In this document: positions 12,620 to 24,580 of the stretch, one piece after another
How the letters are laid out: every line of letters starts with the position of its first letter
Numbering within the stretch: position 1 is the stretch's first letter
Program-made: the position numbers and the translations under genes
From: Gigaspora margarita
Taxonomy: Eukaryota; Glomeromycota; Glomeromycetes; Diversisporales; Gigasporaceae
Direction of reading: 5' to 3'
Assembly: GCA_009809945.1 (NCBI GenBank)
Contig: WTPW01000329.1
Location: forward strand, 102,064-166,063
DNA length: 64,000 bases
The notes under the pieces: generated by a model
Told to the model about the DNA's origin: nothing
The model's input: only the letters and a program-made list of their open reading frames with translations
The model's database searches: none

Positions 12620-13985
12620 AAATTCACTATTTTTACTCAAAATTTGACAATGGATATCTTGATAATTAGTAATCCAAATCGGCTCAAATTTTTATCATAG
12701 ATAGTATCGATATTNNNNNNNNNNNNNNNNNNNNNNNNNNNNNNNNNNNNNNNNNNNNNNNNNNNNNNNNNNNNNNNNNNNNNNNNNNNNNNNNNNNNNN
12801 NNNNNNNNNNNNNNNNNNNNNNNNNNNNNNNNNNNNNNNNNNNNNNNNAATATCGATACTATCTATGATAAAAATTTGAACCAATTTGAATTACTAGTTA
12901 TAGAGATATCAATTGTCAAATTTTGAGACGAATTTTTTAATAATTGACTATTATAAAATTTTCGCCATTTTTACTCAAAATTTGATGATGGATATATTTT
13001 CGCCATTTTTAATCAAAATGTGATGATGGATATCTCGATAACTAGTGATCCAAATCAGCTCAAATTTTATCATAGATAATGTCAATATTCATCTATGATA
13101 TATAAAAATTTCAGCTGATTTGGACCAGTAATTCTTGAGTAATCGCTTGTATACGATACGATAGTTAATTTTTTTAAAAAAAATTAACTATCGTATATAA
13201 ATGATTACACGAGAATTACAAGGCTAAATCAGCTGAAATTTTTATATATCATAAAATAATATCAATACTATCTATGAAAAAATTTGGACCGATTTGGATC
13301 ACTAGTTATAGAGATATCAATCATCAAATTTTGAGTAAAAATAGCGAAAATTTTATTATAGTCAATTATTAAAAAATTTGTATCAAAATTTGATGATTGA
13401 TATCTCTATAACTAGTAATCTAAATCGGTCTAAATTTTTATCATAGATAGTATCGATATTATTCTATGATATATAAAAATTTCAGCTGATTTGGTCTAGA
13501 AATTCTTGAGTAATTGCTTGTATACAATAGTTAATTTTTTAAAAAAATTAACTATCGTATACAAGCGATTACATGAGAATTACTTGACTAAATTGGCTAA
13601 AATTTTTATATATCATATATAAATATCGATACTATCTATGATAAAAATTTGAGCCGATTTAGATCACTAGTTATCAAGATATCCATCGTCAAATTTTGAG
13701 TAAAAATAGCAAAAATTTTACAATAGTCAATTATTATAAAATTCGTCTCAAAATTTGACGATTGATATCTCTATAACTAGTGATCCAAATCGATCCGAAT
13801 TTTTATAATAGATAGTATCGATATTATTCTATGATATATAAAAATTTCAGCTGATTTGGGCTAGTATTTATTGAGTAATCACTTGTATACGATAGTTAAT
13901 TTTTTAAAAAAATTAACTATCGTATACAAGCGATTACACAAGAATTACTTGACTAAATCGGCTAAAATTTTTATATATCATATAA
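12620..13985. repeat. 365-bp palindromic satellite array
   Basis: Three palindrome centres of the form GTTAATTTTTTAAAAAAATTAAC (positions about 13176, 13541 and 13906) are exactly 365 bp apart. Between them lies a second inverted axis around 13345 and 13710, so each unit is itself two-fold symmetric. Recurring blocks include TAGATAGTATCGATATT and ATTTCAGCTGATTTGG. The array is interrupted by the assembly gap. The units are alike, with scattered substitutions. Confidence 0.92.
12715..12848. other. Assembly gap (134 N)
   Basis: A run of 134 N lies inside the satellite array. The flanks are complementary (ATAGTATCGATATT left, AATATCGATACTAT right), so the missing part probably contains a palindrome centre and its length is unreliable. 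Confidence 0.97.
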
Positions 13986-13999
13986 AAGTTTATTCAATT

Positions 14000-16114
14000 C
14001 TGATCACTGGATTAGCGGTTATTAAAGTAAATAGATTTTGTTATTTTTAGCAAATTAGGTCAAAATTGGCCAAAATCCAGTTATACCTATATGAGAGATG
14101 TTCGGGGTCCTGTGGAAATTCTAGCTTACCCCTTCAAAAGATCAGCAGTATTTACTTCTTTCAAATTGAAAATACATTTTCAGGCTAAAACTGGTACCAT
14201 CATGAGTAAGTTTGGTGATCATATACAAATAAACAATGAATAACATGTTAGGAATTTGAAGAGCACATGAAAAAATTTTTTATCAATTTTAATATAGTTT
14301 CTTTTATATATATATAAAAAATTGTACTTATACAATGATATAATTTTTTCTATTATAGTGTTTTAAATATATTAACACCTTTATATTCTATATTTTTATT
14401 TCTTTTTCTTTGGTTTTTTTTTTGTTTGTTTTTTCTTTCTTTAAAATATTTTTTGGTTTTGTTTGTTAGATTTTATTTGGTAGTTTTTGTTTTCTTTAAT
14501 CTTTTTACTTTTTTTTATTTATCTTTATGAGAAGCTCAAAGATAAAATTTTTTAAAAGAGTAAATTATAAAGAGGTAGCTAAATACCTGGATCATTTTCA
14601 AAGAAATTTATGAGTGATATTATATAGGGCTTTGAAACTAACAAATATTAGTACAATGATTATACCTGGGCACTAGAAGAGTTGCAGAGTAATAGTCTAC
14701 ATTATAGTTAGAATATAATTTTTTGTATTAAGTTTGCTTTTTGTATCAAATTTCTAATAAAAGTATGGTACAAAAAAGCTTAACTAGACATTGTTTCAAT
14801 TTTGTATATGCAGTATAATCTAAATTAGCCAATCAAATTGCTAGAATAAATAATACAAATCTAATTAAAATTTTTTAAAAAAATTTCATTATTTAAATCT
14901 GAATTTTGATTGGTCAAAAATTTTTATAATAAAAATCAAAGTTTTTGATTGGTCAAATTTAAAAATTATATACATTTCAATTTTTTTTTTAATATAAAAA
15001 TAACTAACTTTAAAAGCTATAAACTTCTTATAGAGAGTACATTTTTAAAATCTAACTAGTAATTTTATAAAACTTGTTTTAAAAAACAAAGTTACTAGTC
15101 ATTTTTTAAAATATTAATTTTTAAAAAGTTAATAGATTTTAAAATCATCTATTATATTGGCGAGTTAAGGTTTTCTAAACTATAATAAAATGAAAATAAA
15201 CTTGATTAATACCAAAAATACATTAATTTGATATATATTTATATTTTAATAAGTTTATTTAGAGCACAAAATTATAATTGATTAGTAAAATTTTGATAAT
15301 TAAAAATTTTTTAAATTGATCAATTAGAATTTATTTTATATAAGAGGTACCTCATAGTAAATAGATATTATATAAAATCTATCTTAGTCCTTAGCACATT
15401 TCAAATATAAGATTATAAAACTTATCCTATTAGCATTATTTTAAATATAACCTATTTAGCCATTAGCTATTTTTAAATATAATCTTTTTACCCAATACCT
15501 ACTTTTCAAATATAACCTTTTTTTAAAAAAAGAGCCTATATTAGCAAATTTTCAAATATAACTACATATAGATTGTTCGAAGTCTGGTACTAGGATTATG
15601 ATAATAGTTGTAAAATATAATAATTATGATGGTGCTATAATAAATCAATAAGAATTATAGATCACCAAAAATTATAGTATTGTTATTCCTACATCTGTAT
15701 ATATCTAAGTAGATATCTAGATTCTAATATTATATTCTTAAAAGATATCTAAATAATTATTTTTATAGCAGATATTAATTCAAATATCTAAATTGACATC
15801 TGGATTCCAACACTAGCATAAATAAATTTAGAGTAAAAATTTATTTAGTAATCTTATATAATTTTTGCAACCTTGTACAGGTTCTAATAGTACACTTTTT
15901 AGTTCTGTTATTCCTCTTTTGTTTTTTTATTTTTGTTTTTTTTTTTTATAAGTTTGGTTATTTGTTTAGGTTTAGTTAATATTTTTTCTGTTTTTATATA
16001 TTCTTCTGTTTGTTTTTTTATATATTTTTTTTATTGAATGTGAACCAAGTATATTCTATTTGGTAACTTAAATAGAAAAAAATCTAAAGGATTGGTTTTT
16101 GATACAGGTTAAAA
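14000..16114. other. AT-rich DNA without a gene
   Basis: 14122-14165 holds the second copy of the dispersed ~50-bp motif. The rest is A/T-rich with T-runs and short inverted repeats, for example around 14930-15130. No coding region recognised. Confidence 0.5.
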
Positions 16115-16410
16115 CAGTGTTGGCAAATGACAAGGTCATAAAAATTTTTATGAAAATGACAATAATGATATGTCATTTTAAAATGACAATGCCATTTATT
16201 ATAAAAAAATTTTGTACAAAACCATGGCAAAATGACAAGTCATAAAAAATATTTTTATAAATGACATTAAAATGTCAAATAAATGACAATAATATTAATT
16301 GCTTTGCAATAGATAAAAAAAATATAATTTATTAAAATATATTAGCAAATACTAAGAAAAATTTACATTCCACCAAGGGAAATGCAGTAAAACTCAAAAC
16401 GTCTTTGACC

Positions 16411-16800
16411 TGAAAATAAGCTACCTCACAATCGACAAAAGTCGCTACATAGTAAAGTCTTAATTTTACTAAGCAAATCGATTAAAAATGCTTAAGTAAA
16501 CTTATTTATAAGGTCAAAATACACTTACTACAAAATTTTCATAAGTATTAGAGAATTTTTTATTAATTGACTTTTGATTTTTACGTTCGACGGAAAAATT
16601 AAAATTTTTTAAAAAAATACATAAAAATTAAAAGTTAAATAATAAAAAATTCTATAATTTTAATAAAAATTTCAGAGTACATGTATTTTGATCTTCCAAA
16701 TAAGTTTACTTAATCAATAATTATTTGATTGACATAGTAGAATTTAGTCTTTACTATGTAGCAACTATCTGCGATTAACTAAAAATCGATTTTACTTCAA
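16411..16800. repeat. Palindromic element nested in the hAT-like element, copy 1
   Basis: Begins with GAAAATAAGCTACC. It then has two inverted arms (CTACATAGTAAAGTC on the left, complement near 16752) around a centre near 16600. It shares arms and interior with the 17101-17645 copy but is more diverged. Confidence 0.7.
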
Positions 16801-17100
16801 TATTATTGGCTATTTATACTATATATATATATATATAGGACGTGATAGATGGGGGACCCCCCAGAAAATTACGCACTTCCTAAAGATTTGGATGATTGAT
16901 TTCTAGTTTGGTTGAAATTTTTGATGTTCAGATTATCTGATAATTATTAATTTTTTTTAGTGATTCTTGTAGCTCGTAGCTTTTTGTTGAACTACTAACC
17001 AATAAATTATGGTTATATCCAAAATGTGATCAATGTACTGACTAATAAAACTAATATAGCAATTGGATCAAGTTGTTAATGCTTTTGATTGGTTACCGTA

Positions 17101-17645
17101 GGCTCCCGAAAATAAGCTACCATTTTTTGGGCGATTTTAAGTAAAAAAAACGGGGGTAGCTTATTTTCGGGTGAAAGAGGTTTTTAGCGATCGTAAGTAG
17201 TCATTACATAGTAAAGTCCAAATTTTACTATGTAAATCGATCAAAATCGCTTAAGTAAACTTATTAAGGAGATCAAAATGCATATACTTCGAAATTTTCA
17301 TGCAAATCGGAGAACTTTTTATTATTTGAGTTTTGATTTTTACTTTCGTCGTATATATTTTTTAAAAAATTTTTAATTTTTCCGTCGAACGTAAAAATTA
17401 AAACTCATATAATAAAAGTTCTCCGATTTGCATGAAAATTTCAAATATATGTATTTTGATCTCCTGATTAAGTTTACTTAAGCGATTATGAACGATTTAC
17501 ATAGTAAAATTTAGCCTTTACTATGTAGCGACCATCATCGATCATGGGGGTAGCTTATTTTCGGGTGAAAGAGGTTTTTACATTTTTGGATTTAAACAGG
17601 AGGTAGCTTATTTTTGGGGTAGCTTATTTTCAGGAATATACGGTA
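17101..17645. repeat. Palindromic AAAATAAGCTACC element, copy 2
   Basis: The left end is CCCGAAAATAAGCTACC. On the right, GGTAGCTTATTTTCGGG is followed by a second GTAGCTTATTTTCAGG and an ATATACGGTA terminus. The arms fold about a centre near 17365. Third family member at 47418-47725. The ACGGTA end is shared with the TA-flanked GCGAAATAACGC family. Confidence 0.75.
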
Positions 17646-18289
17646 TACAACCTATGATCAAAATAAATTTTTACAGAATTATGGTAGAAATTAAGACAGT
17701 TAATTCCAAAACAAACTAATTCAACTACACATCGCAATAGCAAGTTTATTGCTTTGTTTCTTATTTTAGTATGGTGCATAACTACATTGGTATTACTTTT
17801 TTGCTATCGAACAACCTATAAATTATAAATGACAAGTATAGTCATAAAAAAATAAATGATTTTTTTTATGACAAAAATAACTTGTCATATGACAAGGTGT
17901 CATTTATTTTAAATGACAATGTGCCAACACTGGGTTAAAAGATAGCAAACCAGATAAAAATCAGGTACCTGATTTTAAATTAATTATTAACTGATTACTA
18001 TCTAATTTATATTAGTTTTGGTACTAAATTTTTGATACAAAATTGAATAAATTAGGCATTAAACAGTTAATAATAAAATAATTTTTTTATGTGTTTCACA
18101 CCGTGTGTAAAATCAGTTGTATAACATCGACGGTTCCTCTGTGACATCAAGAAAGTTGAACGGAACCATCACTCGCATTTCATGTGATCGTACAGGTATA
18201 GTATTATGAATCATTTTTTGATAATCGAATGCTAAAACAATTTTACTTTAAATGGCAAGCCATTTATCGTAATAATGAAGTCATTTCCA

Positions 18290-18498
18290 ACACTATTTAG
18301 ACATTTTGACACTATTTAGACATTTCGACACTATTTAGACATTTTGATATTAATTTAGTATTTTGACATTAATTTAGAATTTCGACAATATTTAGACATT
18401 TGAGCACTATTTAGGCATTTCGACACTATTTAGGCATTTCGACATTAATTTAGTATTTCAACATTGATTTAGAATTTCGACATTAATTTAGAATTTTG
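18290..18498. repeat. Minisatellite, 19-bp unit, 11 copies
   Basis: Eleven tandem units of ACACTATTTAGACATTTCG and variants (ACATTAATTTAGAATTTCG). Two sub-types alternate in blocks. It is followed by an inverted half copy with ATGTCGAAAGTCG. Confidence 0.95.
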
Positions 18499-19044
18499 AC
18501 ATGCTAAATGTCGAAAGTCGAAATATTTTGACATAGCTCAAAACAATTTCGACTAACAATACTACATGTAAGTCCTCACATCCTTTGGACAATCAACTTT
18601 AAAAGAAGATTCTCTTTGAACTACTTGGAATTAAGAACTAAAACTTTAAATTAAAGATGCTAACCAATATATATTTAAAATTTAAAGTAAGATTTATATA
18701 TACACTTTTAAATAAATTTAATTTAAATGATTTTTTACAAAATTTATATATAAAATTAGATGAGTCAACTCATTTGATTTATAAGTAACAGCATTTAAAC
18801 CCCTGAATAAGAAAATGTCCTGTGACTGTTATTGTGTCGAATAAAATAAATTCAATTCTTTAAATCGTATTTCAAGCATATGGTGCGGATCGAGTTACAA
18901 AGATAATGAGAATTTTAATACAGTAACACTTTTTCTTTTTTTTTTTAGTTGGTTTTTATACTCTTCGTTATGGATATCAATATACATTTCAGTAATGCTT
19001 CAATAATATATTATACCAATATTAAATAGTTTAAAAAATTATAT

Positions 19045-19297
19045 GGGCTAGGTGCTACAGAAAAGGGGGAAATCAACAAAACAAAGGATCTTCGGAAAAT
19101 CAATTTTTATATTATAAATTTTATAATAAATCATAAGAAAATACAAACTTAAAGAGCTATACTACAAAATTTTATTAATACAACTGGCTTTGTGTTTTAT
19201 GTGAAAAGTGGTCCTGATCTTATTCTAAATTGATTTGTGTAAAAAAAAAAAATTTTGAATATTTGTCGATTTCCCTCTTTTCTATAGCACTCAGCCC
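19045..19297. mobile_element. 253-bp TIR element, empty in the paralogue
   Basis: The ends GGGCTAGGTGCTACAGAAAA and, on the other strand, GGGCTGAGTGCTATAGAAAA form terminal inverted repeats of about 30 bp. ATAT flanks both sides. In arm B the TTAAAAAATTATATAC and GTACAATGG blocks are joined directly (58640-58670), so the site is empty there. Confidence 0.85.
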
Positions 19298-19354
19298 ATA
19301 TATGTACAATGGTAGAATGCAATGCGGAGATAATGTATATAATAATCTAATAAT

Positions 19355-19476
19355 CAGCGTTGTCACTGGAAGGCCACTGGAAGAAAATCAATAATGCCAC
19401 TGGAACTTAAAGTTCCATTAATTTTCTTCCAGTGACCTTCAAGTGACCTTCCAGTGATCTTCCAGTGACAACACTG
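19355..19476. mobile_element. 122-bp hAT-like MITE, empty in the paralogue
   Basis: The ends CAGCGTTGTCACTGGAAG and CTTCCAGTGACAACACTG are inverted repeats. The interior consists of repeated CCACTGGAA/TTCCAGTG units. ATCTAATA occurs on both sides (19345-19352 and 19477-19484), with two extra bases on the left. Arm B shows a single AATCTAATATTTATA at this position, i.e. no insertion. Confidence 0.85.
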
Positions 19477-19591
19477 ATCTAATATTTATAATGCTATTTG
19501 AAATACATTGTCTGAAATTCATTATCTAAACTACCGTACATATATATTAAATGCGAGTATTACAAAAAATTCCATCTATGATTGCCTATTT

Positions 19592-20538
19592 TCAAATGTC
19601 AACTTCTTCAACAGCAATAAAACACTTCATAACTTTAAGATCATCTAGAAACACCAAATCTGCGTCGGTTCCAATATTCAACGTTCCCTTAATGTTTTGT
19701 ATCCCTAATAATTATGCGTATGTAATGTTGCTGCTTCAACTGCTTTAACAATTTGAGCATCCTGTGAATTTTTTAAAGTTTCTAACACAGGCATCGATAA
19801 TAATGACTGATCCAATAAGTCGATGACTTCAACTCGTTCATCATTAATTTTACGCATCGGAATATCACCAAGAGTATAATCTCCTAGTGATAATCCCATA
19901 GCTGCCATAGCATCGGTAACAAGAACTGCACCTTTGGGATGGCCATTTTAATAGAATTTGGATGCACGTGAATACCATCACAGATGATACCATAATACTG
20001 TAATATGGACGTGGAATGCGGTTGTACCAAGTAGACCGAAACTACAAATATAGCAATAGTTTTTTATATACAAAATTTTGGCAAGAAAGCTTTCAAATTT
20101 AGTTCAAAGTTTGTTTTTTTTTTACCTGTTGAATGGCATTAAATAAATGTATGATAAATCGAGCTTATTCATAAAATGATTATAAATAACAATAATGAGC
20201 AAATTGAAGGTATGAATCATTATGATGAATAAGACTTACTCCTTTTTCGATGGCTGATTCCGCTTGATGAATGTACACACATTTGAATTTGATGATGGTT
20301 ATAAAATTGAGAAAGCACACCAAAAGCTGACTGTAACACTTTTATGAACTAAATCTTCCACGCTATCCAAAACACCTTTTACTTTGACTATTTGATCTTT
20401 TCCTTCATTCAATCCATAGACCTTTACAAAATCTGAAAAACCACCAGGAGCAATACGAAGATAAGATTCTTCATGGGCGCCACATTTACTTGACATAATA
20501 AACGGGCCTTCGACTGGAATAACTACTCCATGAAACAA
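19592..20538 (-). pseudogene. N-acetylglucosamine-6-phosphate deacetylase, broken copy A
   Basis: NagA removes the acetyl group from GlcNAc-6-phosphate in amino-sugar catabolism. From high to low coordinates the translation gives VEGPFIMSSKCGAHEE (metal/substrate loop region), an intervening VEDLVHK segment, AESAIEKGVSLIHH, then RP.YYGIICDGIHVHPNSI in a shifted frame, GAVLVTDAMAAMGLSLGDY, and finally NIGTDADLVFLDD. These match the C-terminal two thirds of the family in the right order. The N-terminal part (roughly the first 120 residues) is missing. The frame breaks after VSF near 20310 and again near 19950, so no active enzyme can be made. The stop is at 19592-19594. The paralogue at 57526-58508 is broken differently. 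The assignment is by motif reading and is confident at family level. Confidence 0.82.
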
Positions 20539-21037
20539 GACATTAGAACTTTATTATAGAGCAGATTACTTATGCCAAAAATCTTCGTCGCAAATAATGT
20601 GTTCTATTGGTCTGTAGTAAATTCTGAAAAAGAAACAGAAATTGGATGTGTCGTAAAGTGTCATAAATTGCTTTATCCTTTCGTTGATCCATCATGTCAT
20701 TTTAATACTAAAATTATTATTTCGATTTGTAAAAACAATAATTGTTAAATGGTAATAATGATGAAGTTTGCCAAAGCATCAATTGCAATCAATTTTAATT
20801 AATCGTAATATTTGAGCACAAACACGATCATAAATTAATCCATATTATCGTTCTTAAAATTAACTAGTACATGGTCATGTGGCGGCTGTGCCGCCAAATT
20901 TATGGCATATAACACAGTCGAGATTATTTACAGTCGACTTAAATTTATTAAATTGACTAAGCTGATGTTTAAAAATCATATTAGCAGTTATACCCAAATC
21001 GACTATTCAGTGTAAAACATATGTATAATGGACTTGT

Positions 21038-21185
21038 CTTAAGCTAATCTTACATTTTTATGTTTTGGCCTCGCTTCGCTCGGCAGTTTTAAGCTAGCTT
21101 TATTTAATGTTTTGGCCTCGCTTCGCTCGGCAGTTTAAGTTAGGCTCACATTTTTATGTTTTGGTCTCGCTTAATTCGGCGGATT
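21038..21185. repeat. Three tandem ~48-bp repeats, GC-richer
   Basis: TTTTGGCCTCGCTTCGCTCGG occurs twice exactly and once diverged (TTTTGGTCTCGCTTAATTCGG), each followed by a CAGTTTAAG-like linker. A separate short hairpin, GGCGGCTGTGCCGCC, lies at 20882. Confidence 0.85.
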
Positions 21186-21244
21186 TAAACACCATTAGTT
21201 TTTTGTCCATGCCTCTCAAGAATTAGGGCAAACAAATTTTTTTT

Positions 21245-22130
21245 TTGGAATTATTTACTATTTCGATGACCACTGTGTGTAGTTTGAAGTTGTGTAAGTT
21301 TGCAATATAATTTTCATGATTTCTACTGAGTTACGTAAGAAAATTCTGTAACACTTACCTGCTATTCTGGCAGCCACAGTGTGGTTGAGTTAATTTGTAT
21401 TAGAATTGCCTTGATTTTTATGGGGATAAATTTTGAATAGTATGCATTGAAGTTATTAATTCTTACGTAAAGAATTCTGTTGCAATGCCTACTCGCTATT
21501 TTGATGACTACGGTACGCGATTAAGGTTGAATTAATTTGGTGAAATTATTGTATTAAAATTATTGTAATTTCTGCCATGAGTTACTGTACAAAAACATAC
21601 TATTTCAGCTACCACGGTATCGGTTAAAGGTGGTTTGCAATGGAATAGTCTTTTATTTTCTATGTGGTTGAGTGAGTTGCATTGGAATTATATCGTGAGT
21701 TACTGTAAAACTATTCTGGTAATGAGAGTTGGAATTATCGTGAATAACTATAAAAAATTCTGCTGTAAACCTATTCGACGCATAATACGTAGTTAAGATT
21801 GAGTTTGCATTAATCTGTATTATGAATTACTGTAAGGTTGAGTTAGTTTGCGTTGGAATTATTATGGTTTCTATCGTGAGATTAGGTATGCGACGGGCGG
21901 GTTTACGGGCTTTTTTGATAGTTAATTCGGGCCACACCCCAAAAATGCTAGTCACATGATAATTTATCCTGTGACTAGCATTTTGGGGTGTGGCCCGAAT
22001 TAACTTTTAAAAAAAGCCCGATTAAGCCCATAAACCTGCCCGTTGCATACCCTACGTGAGATACTGTAAAAATTCAGTTACAATCCTTACTATTTTGGCG
22101 ATACACAGCATGCGACTCACTAACGAATGT
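21245..22130. repeat. Degenerate tandem repeat array, ~100-130-bp unit
   Basis: Recurring order of blocks: TACTATTT, GATGACCAC-like, GGTTGAGTTAATTTG, GAATTATYGTG, GTGAGTTACTGTAA, AATTCTG. At least seven diverged copies can be followed. The hairpin MITE at 21883-22054 sits in one of them. Confidence 0.7.
21883..22054. mobile_element. 172-bp hairpin MITE with exact 8-bp TSD
   Basis: An almost perfect palindrome: TAGGTATGCGACGGGC on the left, complement of GCCCGTTGCATACCCTA on the right, loop around 21960. CGTGAGAT flanks both sides (21875-21882 and 22055-22062). TIR plus an 8-bp duplication fit the hAT superfamily. It is GC-richer than its surroundings. Confidence 0.92.
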
Positions 22131-22936
22131 TATTAACATTATCTATATCTTAGTTAATCTAACATTCACAAAATGTGCGAAAATCGATTTTTAAAAATCA
22201 TAGATGACAACTGAGTATGTAAATAAAAAACAACTGGTCGTTCCTGTATCCTTGATTATCGCATTTCAATTTTCACGATCTTATTACAACATTAGTTATG
22301 CATAATTACGGTTAATGATGATCATAATCCTTATAAAGTTAGCTGATTTAACCTATAGAAGCTCATTTCACTAAAAAGTTTTTTTTTTATTATAAATTAC
22401 ACTAACTTTAACTAATTCTAACTTGACTCTAACGATAATGACTGGAATTACTTTGTCTGCGAAATGAACTTTGGTGAAATAGACTCGGTGAAATGAACTT
22501 GCAGAGGTTTAAATTTCCGGCTTAAACTCTTCCGCTATGAAATGATTGTAGGTGAGTTGATCGATTCCTTATGATGGATAAGAAATAAACAGGTGCGAAA
22601 CTGGAATTAATAGTAATGACATAGGAATTTGACAATTATAGTTGTTAGAGTAAATAAACTATCACAACGCAAATCATATGTTATCATACTTACGTATCAG
22701 TGATTGTTTACATAAATAAATCCAATTCATATATACCCGATATTAGCTAACCTGTCTATAAATAGTAAAGTTTTTAGCGATCTTGAGTAAATTGGTTAAT
22801 TTTCAACTTGAGATCTTCCTGTGGAAACCGGTTTACACGTATGATGATAATCAAATGATCATTAATGAACAAATTCATTCAAATCCTTCGTTACGGCTTC
22901 TCGCTATTTCTTTGAAGATCAGTGATTATCAATTCA

Positions 22937-23080
22937 TCAAGCCAGTAAAAAATTCGACGAAAAAAAAACAAATAAAAAGAGAATAATACTCAATGCTATA
23001 AATAAATATAGGATGAAATGTCCATAAAAGCAGCAAAAATACATGTTTCGATACGCTCTGATCCTTTTTAACGATTCAAA

Positions 23081-23115
<35 letters not shown>

Positions 23116-23311
23116 CGCTACATGTAACATGTACATATAACACGAAACATGTAACACGAAACATGTAACATGTAACATGTAACATGTAACATATAACATG
23201 TATATAAAAACGGTAAAAGCAAATTTCCTTTTTTGAATATTGCGAGGAAATTATTTCGATGATCGAATGCACAAGCATAGCACAAATTACTGTAAGCAGT
23301 AGAACTACCAA
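22937..23311 (-). other. Unresolved open frame on the minus strand
   Basis: A 124-residue frame begins MVVLLLTVICAMLVHSIIEI, which resembles a signal or membrane segment. It then runs into the CATGTAACAT microsatellite and the T-run, where translation is low complexity. It could be a first exon with the rest lost, or chance. I would not call a gene. Confidence 0.2.
23135..23205. repeat. CATGTAACAT microsatellite next to a T-run
   Basis: Repeated ACATGTAACATGTAACATGT units with CACGAA variants, directly beside about 30 T (23083-23115). Confidence 0.85.
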
Positions 23312-23720
23312 CCGTTTATAGTAAAGGCTACTTGCACCACATCACAAACATATTACACAGCATATCCATTTTTGGTAAAATGGATCGGGCAAAATTGAAT
23401 ATCTTTAATAACGCATAATGGTTGATCACATCGAGCATGCTACTTGAAGACACCCTAAATAAGTTTTTTCTAAAAATGTTTATTATTAACAATCCTCAAG
23501 TGAACAATAATACACGACTCTCCCTTACAATTCATAAACAAAATATGAAGAAATAATACAAAAATTAGAACAATAGCTCTCTTTAATAATAAATTGCTTA
23601 CTGCGTTATTGCATTATAGAACTGACTCTCATAGATAGTAATTTAATTATTTCAGTATTTCAATTGAATTAAATCCAATTCAATTGAATTTATTGTCTTA
23701 AATTAGTATTTTTGTTTTTA

Positions 23721-24580
23721 TTTTTTTATTTATTTTTTTTTATTTTGCTATTAATAAAATCGTATGATATTAAGGAGATATAAAGACGATATATATATTT
23801 TAATACATAATGATAATGATAGAATTTTAACTACAGTGTGAACAAAGTCAAATTAAGTTTTCCTTGAATGCATGTCCAGTGTGTTTGGTATGTTTAGTTT
23901 ATATGAGAATTTGTGATGGAAATAAATATGGTTAAGAATTTTATTTGCTGGGTTGAAAAAAACCTAAGTTATAATTCCCAACAACCATGATTTTATTATT
24001 AATAATCAACGAAATCAATGTATAAAAAAAATTAATCTTGCTTTTTTATTATATATTTTATTTTAATAATAATATAGTTTATTTAAAAACAAAAAATAAT
24101 GAAATCCCATAGTAGGTTTTTAAATTCAAAATTTATTACTACTGTACTAATTATACTGGTGCTATTTAATTTTTTCATTTTTTTAAAAAGTAAATATCAG
24201 CTGTTAAATCTTTATTTATGATTATCTTATGCACGTATAAGTTCTTATATTGTGAAGATTTTATTATTATTAATTAAAAAAAAAATAAAATTGTTATTTA
24301 ATTCGATTTTGTTTAAAAAAATTTTTTTAATCGAATTTGATCGATCAGCATTATCGATTATTGATTAACTTATTTTTGCTCGATTTCGTTCACTATGCGT
24401 TTGCCGTATGAAAAATTTTTAGATTTTTTTTACATTAACAGTTAATCTAAAATACTAAATATATCATAGATATAGAAATCCCGTGATTTTTTCAGGGGAG
24501 TGCGTACGTATATACTGTAAACCAGCGTGTGCAGAATGATAATCAGATCATTTCTTACCTTTCTTACCGTTAGATTAAAA
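23721..24580. other. Upstream region of the F-box/LRR gene
   Basis: AT-rich, no coding region recognised. The last 100 bases before the start include GTATATACTGTAAACC, a possible core promoter, but nothing decisive. Confidence 0.4.

Larger units (their letters stand above)
16115..17932. mobile_element. Non-autonomous hAT-like element with 8-bp TSD
   Basis: The left end CAGTGTTGGCA is matched by TGCCAACACTG on the right. Both sides are flanked by an exact GGTTAAAA (16107-16114 and 17933-17940). CA(G)TG-type ends with an 8-bp duplication are the hAT signature. Just inside, both ends carry AATGACA-rich subterminal repeats. There is no transposase frame. The interior is occupied by two related palindromic elements of the AAAATAAGCTACC family. 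Confidence 0.93.
20863..23392. other. 2.5-kb insertion relative to arm B
   Basis: The AATTTTAAGAACG and TGATCAACC blocks that are about 30 bp apart in arm B (57090-57130) are 2.5 kb apart here, with AATTTT at both junctions. The insert holds a triplicated GC-richer repeat, a degenerate tandem array, a hairpin MITE, a CATGTAACAT microsatellite and a 30-base T-run. No terminal inverted repeat was found. An alternative is a deletion in arm B. Confidence 0.65.
18825..23720. repeat. Segmental duplication arm A (inverse of 56785-59070)
   Basis: Read on the minus strand, this matches 56785-59070. Shared landmarks are the TGACTCTCATAGATAG block (23622), TTGATCACATCGAGC (23422), the nagA-like exons, and ATTGTGTCGAATAAAATAAA (18831). 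Arm A carries three insertions absent from arm B (19045-19297, 19355-19476 and about 20863-23392). Arm B has extra DNA at about 58790-59000. Confidence 0.85.
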
